Of a stretch of DNA of 64,000 nucleotides, positions 57,640 to 64,000 are shown piece by piece. Both the position numbers and the translations under genes were made by a program. The notes under the pieces were generated by a model. It saw only the letters and a list, made by a program, of their open reading frames with translations. It had not been told where the DNA came from and did no database searches. The first letter of the stretch is position 1. Every line of letters begins with the position of its first letter. The stretch comes from Dryococelus australis (lineage: Eukaryota; Arthropoda; Insecta; Phasmatodea; Phasmatidae). The stretch is taken from positions 216,729,212-216,793,211 of the forward strand of contig CM056997.1 in assembly GCA_029891345.1 (NCBI GenBank), read 5' to 3'.

Positions 57640-58320
57640 TTTTTGTTTATGACTGTTAGAGCGAAAACAAAGGCTAGATCAATGTATACAACAATTTATT
57701 AAAGAAATAGCATATATTGGAAATGTCGTAGGATTTCCATGTTCAGAGGAATAGTTCTCAGAAATAATTATTCATAAACTCCATCTCCGCAATAGTAGTT
57801 ATTTCTATTTTGCTTCTAATCGAAACACTTTGAAGAATGTTTTAGAGTTAGTTACTGATGTAGAGAGAACATTGAGGGTCTGTTCAGAGGAGGAGAAGAG
57901 TACTGTAGTTAATCAGCTTCAGTCCAGAAAAGAGGTAGTTGGGGAATCATCATGAAAGAGAAAACTATATTTTCTAAGTTTTGTGTAATTTGTGGAAAAG
58001 CAAACCATTTAGCGAATGATTGTTTTCATAGGAAATCACTTTCTAATATAACTTCTAGCGAACAGCCCGACCCAGTAAAGTTCAAATTCGATCATGGTAT
58101 TCTCAGAACCAAAAAAAATTCTAAAATTCAAAATAATTCCCAAACTCAGGAAGTTCAGGGTGGGGCCAGAAATGCGAGTAGGTTGAAAGAGTATACTTGT
58201 TTTCTCTGTAAGCAGAAGGGACACATTACACCCAATTGCCCTATGAAGCACCAGAAGAATAATATTGTGAGAGAATCTTCTTTTAATAGTTTGGGGTATG
58301 AGAGGAAATATGGTTTATTA
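57640..58320 (+). pseudogene. Gag with two CCHC zinc knuckles, broken
   Basis: A Gag capsid-like helical segment (RLDQCIQQFIKEIAYIGNVV and NTLKNVLELVTDVERTL) runs from about 57650 to 57890 with one stop. The frame from ATG 57952 (149 codons) contains CVICGKANHLANDC and CFLCKQKGHITPNC, two perfect C-x2-C-x4-H-x4-C knuckles that would bind the element RNA. The capsid part and knuckle part are in different frames. The start of Gag was not located. Confidence 0.75.
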
Positions 58321-58640
58321 TATATCGCTGTAGTCATTTCAGACCAGGTGGTCCAATTTGCATTGTTGGACTTGTTCACTTATCAATCAGGATTTTTGTA
58401 ATTAATTGCTTACACATTTGCCCAAGGGTCTGTTCCACGTTCGGTCAGGATAAGAGTTAGTATTTTCTCTTTCAAATTGAGGGATTATTAGTTCTAAGGG
58501 TACAGTGATTTTTAAAGTCAAAATAGTACATTTTACATGGAAATCGCTATTTAGAATTTGGCCAAGCCTTAATCATGACCTGCTGTTGGGAGTGGATATT
58601 TTGGGGGAAAACCCATATGATATGGGTATGAATAAGAAAC
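58321..58640 (+). pseudogene. Retropepsin-like protease remnant
   Basis: LYIAVVISDQVVQFALLDLF at the end of the Gag frame has the strand leading to the catalytic Asp, but the D-T-G triad reads D-L-F. In the frame 58505-58744, NHDLLLGVDILGENPYDMGM corresponds to the conserved LLGxDIL C-terminal element. The protease is therefore inactive. Confidence 0.65.
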
Positions 58641-58740
58641 AATTGGTATTTGCTTTTTGTAAATCCCTGCCTATTGATATAAAATCGATACCTTTGATTC
58701 TTATAAGATTTCAGTTTAGACAATACAAAATTCAAGTAAA

Positions 58741-59450
58741 TTGAGTGACCAGGCAACCAAATTATTACATTTGAAAGAGGAGTTTTCAGATGTAGTAACT
58801 CCTAAAATGGAAAATTTACTAAAGGATGGTGATCCTGTATCCACGGTACACTATCGAGTAGCTCATGCAAAACTTAAAGTATTCAGGGAAATTATTCACA
58901 AGATGCAAGAGGAGGATATTGCGGAAAGTTCTAATATAAATGATTCAAGTTCGGCTTTTTTTGTTACCCTAGAAAGTGCCACGAGAATTTAGAGTTTTTT
59001 GTGATTACAGAAAGGTTAATCAAACATTTTTGCAGATCCCTATCCTGTACCTACAAAAGAGTCAGTTTTCCAGCATAGAAGGAATGCCAGATATTTTTTC
59101 ATCTTTGATTTAAACTCTGTGTTCCTTCAATGCGAGTTGCACACCTAATCTCATGGTATCTTTGCTTTTGTAACACCTTGGGACCAGTACCAATGGAAGA
59201 GGTTACCCATGGAGGTCAATTGTGGCCTGCAGGCAATGTCTACGGTACTTTTTAATGTGCTAGGAAAATATCAGTATGATTTTCTTTTTACTTATATTGA
59301 TGATGTCTGTGTGTATAGTAAATCTCTAGAGGAGCATCTCGAATACCTGAGAATTGTCTTACTTGCTCTGAGGAACGCAGGATTAAAATTGAACCCCGAA
59401 AAATCGACTGGGGTAACACGTATGTTAGATATCTCGGGTTTGTAATTTCA
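58741..59450 (+). pseudogene. Reverse transcriptase, YIDD box intact, frame broken
   Basis: The frame 58741-58992 (opening at TTG) carries the N-terminal region (EEFSDVVTPKMENLLKDGD, HAKLKVFREIIHKMQEEDIA, DSSSAFFVTLESATRI). Blocks A and B follow in other frames near 59000-59200 (FIFDLNSV-like). The frame 59209-59445 starts at an ATG and has the active-site box FTYIDDVCVYSKSLEEHLEYL at about 59290, with both aspartates kept, then LRNAGLKLNPEKS. The layout is gypsy-type. At least two frameshifts make it inactive. Confidence 0.82.
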
Positions 59451-60123
59451 GAAGGGAAACTGCTTATGGATCCGGAGAAAACCTGACCAGTAGTGAACTT
59501 TCCTGTGCCGAAAAATATACGTAGGGTTCACCGATTTTTGGGTGTAGTTGGGTTTTATTCAAAGTTTATTCCAGAATTTGCTAGTCTAGCTGAGCACCTG
59601 CATGCATTGAAAAGAAAAGGATTAGATTTCATCTGTGGTGAGTCTCAGAATCATGATTTTCAGATTTTAAAGGAGAAGATAGCTACCGCCCCCCCCCTGT
59701 TATACACTTGCCAAATTTTGTTAAGCAATTTACTCTCCAAATTGACGCCAGTTCATTAACACTAGGTGCGGTGTTGTACCAAGAGCGAGATGGTAGTTTA
59801 GTTCCTGTAGCACATGCCAATCGACTTCTGTCTCCTTCTAAGTAGAAGTACTTGGCATATGAGAAAGAGGTGTTAGCGGCCATTTGTGGAATGGAAAAAC
59901 TTTTGACTACCTGGAATGTGCGGAGATCTTGTTACACACAGGTAATCAGGCACTAAGTAGGTTTTTGACCATCAATACACCTGCAGGTATACTTGATATT
60001 TGGCTTGTGGGGCTTATGTGCTTCACGTTTTCTGTAAAATACATAAAATATATTGATAATGGAGTGGCTGATGCTTTATCCCGAATGTATGACTCTAAGG
60101 AATTTCAGGTAGATCTCCCATAA
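59451..60123 (+). pseudogene. Connection and RNase H domains, broken
   Basis: RRVHRFLGVVGFYSKFIPEF (about 59520) is the classic connection segment after gypsy reverse transcriptase. LQIDASSLTLGAVLYQERDG (about 59735) starts RNase H with its first catalytic Asp, and YEKEVLAAICGMEK (about 59860) follows after a stop. The frame 59884-60123 ends with GVADALSRMYDSKE, the typical end of RNase H (ADALSR). It would have degraded RNA in the RNA-DNA hybrid. Confidence 0.8.
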
Positions 60124-60339
60124 TCGGTAAATAACTTTCAGGGGGATGTTTCGAAATATGTAGTGCTAAAGGAAGTTTGTCAGGGAGAGGAGCAAACTGA
60201 TTTCATTGAACAGGTTCATCAAATAGTACAATCAGATAGTTTAGAGCATAGTAATCATAAGTAGAGTCTTCCATAGTAGGGGAAGAACAGGTAAAAGTTC
60301 TTCAAAAATTTTCCCAATTATTCTTAAGATTTTAGCATC
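60124..60339. other. Spacer between RNase H and integrase
   Basis: Degraded pol sequence; no separate motif. Confidence 0.4.
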
Positions 60340-61430
60340 ACCAAGGAGTTGACCTCGAGTGTGTAAAGTTTAAGGTCGATATCGATGCTGGAAAAGGTGA
60401 TCCTTATGAGATCAGGAAAGGACTGTTAGTATTGTGGACCCTAAGACACATACATTTTTTTGTGCCTTAGTTTTACATGGACCAATTTTCCAATATTATC
60501 ATGGCAGTTATTTGTGAGGACACCTAGGGCAACATAAAACAGTGACTTGTATTAAAGAGATGTTTTATTTATTAGGATTATATAAGGAGGTTGAATAACT
60601 AGTTAAGCAGTGTCTTGAATGTTAACGGGCTAAGCCCAGTAATGTAAAGATTTATAGTCCATATAGTGTTGCTGTAGCCGTGTTTCCTTGGGAATGAGTG
60701 TATTTGGGTGTTTTTTGATGTTTGCCACATACTGCTGCTGGTTCCTCTTCAATTTTAGTTTATGTTGATAGTTTTACAAAAATTGTTTTTTTTTTTTACC
60801 TTGCGAAATATGAAGGCAGCAGCAATTTTTAATATTACTTCGTCAAAGAATATTTACTGTGTTTGGGTGTCCAGTGAGCATTGTCACTGAAAATGCTATA
60901 TACATTGTTTCAGCAGAGAGGAAGAATATTACCTTTTCATAAAGGGTTAAGTTAATCCAGACCACTCCATATATCCCAAGGCAAACTTGTTAGAACGCTA
61001 CATCCATAATTTAAAAATAGCATTGATGACATTTCAATCTGAATTCTATAGAAAATGGGATGTGGTGTTATACCAATTGTCCCTTGCCTTTAACAATGTG
61101 GCGAGTGATGCCACTCAGAAGGTTCCAGCAGAATAGTTTTTTTTGTTGAAACCTGTTCCACCCATTGATTAACACCTCGGCGTTTCATTAATAATGTTTA
61201 GTTTCTGTTAGAAATAAAGATATGGAGGAGATCTGGAGATAAGCTACCTTGAATTTGAAGAAATATCATGATAGGTTAGCTTCTCGGAATGTGAATTCTG
61301 CAGGATCTGTTTCTTTCAAAGTAGGAACAGAGTGTCTGAAGCTCACTCCCTTAATAATAAGGCTGCTAGCTTCAGTGCGAAATTAGCACTAAAATATTGA
61401 AATTAGGAGCAGCGCAGTAAGAAGAACTGT
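60340..61430 (+). pseudogene. Integrase remnant
   Basis: Short matches in changing frames: a zinc-binding region with the end segment CLECxRAKPS-like near 60610-60640; a core segment with VYVDSFTKI-like (60755-60785) and LRNMKAAAIFNITS (about 60800); and a tail with LLERYIHNLKIALMTFQSE and DVVLYQLSLAFNNVASDATQ near 60980-61110, which matches the post-DDE helices of gypsy integrases. Many stops. The catalytic acids cannot be placed with certainty. Confidence 0.65.
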
Positions 61431-62077
61431 TGGGTTTAATTCACTGGTATGGTTTGTTTCTGTGTTTTACTGTAAGTTTGTTAGTTCTAGGTGTAAATTT
61501 TTGTAATTGTGATCATCATCATACAGTGTATGTATTGTAAGGAGTTGGTTTTAACATCTGTTGGAGTTTTACTTTAGTTGAATCTCCCCCCTGTGGGATG
61601 GAGGTAATTGACCATTTTCATGCTCTATTCATTAGTGTATTTCATCTTCATGTAGATTTTAAGATGTACTTATGCACATTCTATTTTTAGGGTTCCATTT
61701 TGATGTAGCTTATATGATGTTTTGGATTACTTGTAATATGATTTGTGTGTTTTACAGCATTTTCATTTCTGAAAATTTTGAAGGATTGAAAGGGCTGATT
61801 TTGAATTCAAGCTCTCTCAAAATGATTTAGTGTAGGGTTTGCTGGTGTGGCAGTAGTCTTTCAAGTTTTTGCCTCAGTGTGGAGGAGGCTTGACTTTTGA
61901 GATTTTTTGTCGTGGATTGATGCTTGTGCCAGATATTTTTCTCTGTTTGTTCTGGAACATCCCTGATGCTGGAGATGACGTGGAGACTAGTTGGAAGTGA
62001 CACCATTTTCTAGACCTGGGTCGAGGAGGGCCATCTCGGCTGAGCTTCTGGATGGGATCTTCACCCTACCCATTCTT
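61431..62077. other. 3' noncoding region of the retrotransposon
   Basis: T/G-rich sequence without motifs. It lies between integrase and the polypurine tract. Confidence 0.45.
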
Positions 62078-62097
62078 GGGGGGGGGGGGGGCGGATT
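62078..62097 (+). promoter_or_regulatory. Polypurine tract
   Basis: A run of 14 G followed by CGGA, directly before the TGTGAC start of the 3' LTR. This is the expected place for plus-strand DNA priming. Confidence 0.75.
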
Positions 62098-62098
62098 T

Positions 62099-63885
62099 TG
62101 TGACACCTCACACATTTTCGACATTAATCTGCAAAATTATGCCATTTTTTTTAGTGTAAGCGATCAAAAAATTCACCATAAAATACTTGAAGAATTCTTT
62201 GTATGCCTGCATGGACATTTTGAAAAGACGTGGTGATAGCCACATACCTACAAATTCTTGAGGCTTGGACATTCAGCAGCCTGTGTGGACAGCTGCGTCC
62301 GACGCCGCTCGCGACCAGCTGGGCGAACAACCTTGGGACCCGACACCGGTCAGAGTTTCATCAACACGACATACCACACACCTGCCTCGCACTCGACTGC
62401 AGAGCGGCAAAGTGATGGCAGCCGTGCGCTATTATTGCGTGCCGACTATGAGAACTACTCCAGTGATGTCACCTGCTTGCCAGCCAGTGAGCGTTACTGC
62501 CTGGTTGTCGGCAGGGGTGGTGCGCTATGTGACGACACATCTAGCTCCACATCAGAGAAGCACAAGTGAGTTTATGTTGACATGCGTCTCACCAATATTT
62601 TGGACATATTTTTTTCCCTGACATCTTACTGGACTTTCATAACCACACCCCTCTAAGAATAAATGCTCATCCTCTAAAAATAATTAAGAGACATTACCTT
62701 ATTTGGCCATATGGTTTTATATTTGCCGAAGTAATGTGTGTACCCCTCCCAGGGGCATTGCCAGTATTTTTGTATAAATGCAGTCCCAATGTCTGAATGG
62801 GTGTCGGTTGTCACCGCCCCAGAGAGAGGACATAAAGCAAAGTTGACTAATAATTATCTAAGAAATATTTGAATTTCAGCAGGCCCTTATGGCGGATTCA
62901 TGGCTGACACACTTTGTGTATGGAAATAGGAGCTTAGGCACCATGTTGGCGGCCAGGTTTAAAGTAAATTTTCTTAAGAATTCTTTAATCTTAAAGAAAA
63001 GATTATAAAGTAGATAAAATACAATTTTAAAAGAAAGTTTTAAAAATCTTAAAAGAAAACGGAAAGATAAAATTTATTATGTTTTTAATTGGAAGTTTTT
63101 GTCTAAAGTGAATTATTTCTAATAATGTTTCATTTTAACATTTTATGTCAAAGTTCGTTCGCCTCTTGTGGTCCAACTAGCCACTAATTTAGAAAAGTTT
63201 TTCCTTAAAAATTAAGGAATTTTTGCCAGTGCTTTCAATTTAAAATCACGAGTGATAATTTGTTGCCCTTTGAAAGTCCAACTAGCCAGAGGAAATTTTA
63301 AGCAAGAAATTAGGATTTTTAGCTTTTGGCCTTGGTGTTAAAATAGGCCTGTAAGTTGTACAAAAAACCTAAATTTTTTGTAAAATTTGAAAAGGTGGCC
63401 TTGTATTTTGCATTTGCACTTTTTTTTTGGTAGATATATAAGTGATGTTGGCAGTGTAGATAAAATTTACTCATACAATATGTAAGAATATTGGAAAATG
63501 CTTAATGTGCTAGAGCACTGTTGCATGTTTGTATAATTGCCTGGTGTAAGACTGTAACACTTTACTAAACATTTCTCCTGTGTTCATCTGGGATACTTAT
63601 AGGCATAAAATTAAGGCAAATGTAAACAAACTTTGTAATCTAATTTTTGTACTTCAGAAATTTTCCAATTGTATATTTCTGGGAAAATAAACTTTATAGA
63701 CTATTTTATTCAAATTATATATGTTGAGATACATATATAATACAATTCAAAGTTGAACAAATTAATGTGGAAACACACACGCACACACACAAACACACAC
63801 ACACATATATATTCTTAAAGTGTTCAAAGTTGCAAACGAATAATTTTTTATGATAGGAAGAGAAAACGATAGAAGAAAATAAAGA
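62099..63885 (+). repeat. 3' LTR, about 1.79 kb, right boundary uncertain
   Basis: Direct copy of 55465-57335. Matching stops at about 63885, some 115 bp before the window end, where the two copies diverge. If both LTRs extend further this boundary is an artefact of divergence. The open frames at 62230-62621 are not conserved in the 5' copy. Confidence 0.8.
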
Positions 63886-64000
63886 AACATTAAAATGACT
63901 CATGGTATTTGATTTCTGATACATTACTCTAATATTATGTGTTATATTTGCTCATTTTCTGCTCAAAGGAGGTTTTTTTTTCTTTTATTGGTTATCTTGT

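Larger units (their letters stand above)
55465..63885 (+). mobile_element. Ty3/gypsy-type LTR retrotransposon, nearly complete, decayed
   Basis: Direct repeats at 55465-57335 and 62099-63885 start TGTGACGCCTCAC and TGTGACACCTCAC and run in parallel for about 1.8 kb, with indels. The interior of about 4.7 kb encodes gag, protease, reverse transcriptase, RNase H and integrase in gypsy order. A G-rich polypurine tract precedes the 3' repeat. The LTRs differ visibly (about one base in five by eye), so insertion is old. Stops and frameshifts occur in every gene. Confidence 0.85.

Overview
This window looks like repeat-dominated, intergenic nuclear DNA of an arthropod, most probably an insect. The reasons are AT-rich sequence without bacterial gene organisation, several decayed eukaryotic transposon families, degenerate TTAGG-type repeats of the kind scattered through insect genomes, many TA/CA microsatellites and long minisatellites, and tRNA-derived SINE-like sequences. 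I found no conserved multi-exon host gene. The species cannot be named from this sequence.

Layout. 1-2.6 kb: a Tigger/pogo-type DNA transposon whose transposase has lost its catalytic core. 3.1-4.2 kb: a TA palindrome, a MITE and a small tandem duplication. 5.6-13.5 kb: a decayed Ty3/gypsy-type retroelement on the minus strand (gag, zinc knuckle, protease, reverse transcriptase, integrase), interrupted by about 1 kb of unrelated GC-rich DNA and flanked by direct repeats that may be its LTRs. 18.37-19.18 kb: one intact single-exon ORF of 270 codons with a CCHC-type zinc finger and a polyadenylation signal, the best candidate for a living gene. 19.5-26.3 kb: minisatellites, TTAGG-like tracts and a long A-rich, G-poor block. 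26-39 kb: mostly featureless AT-rich DNA with SINE-like elements, a long foldback element and a 14-unit 46-bp array. 40-43.2 kb: remains of another LTR element with a recognisable tRNA-Lys-type primer-binding site, running into a 4 x 122 bp array. 44.3 and 46.7-48.3 kb: 23-bp and 131-bp tandem arrays.

The most unusual locus is 51.1-55.4 kb, a broken cluster of virion-type genes from a Polinton/Maverick- or adintovirus-like DNA virus or transposon. A capsid-like gene lies on the minus strand. On the plus strand are a gene of an uncharacterised invertebrate element family, a phospholipase-A2-like segment, a small hydrophobic protein, an adenain-like cysteine protease and a repetitive fibre-like ORF. 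All are interrupted by stops or frameshifts. No polymerase, integrase or packaging ATPase is visible, so this is a fragment.

55.5-63.9 kb holds a second gypsy-type retrotransposon on the plus strand, with unusually long, diverged LTRs (about 1.8 kb), gag with two zinc knuckles, protease, reverse transcriptase with an intact YIDD box, RNase H and integrase, and a G-run polypurine tract directly before the 3' LTR.

A link within the window: the C-terminal end of the intact 18.4 kb ORF resembles, by eye, the C-terminal segment of the broken gene at 53.2 kb. If real, the intact ORF may derive from the same element lineage.
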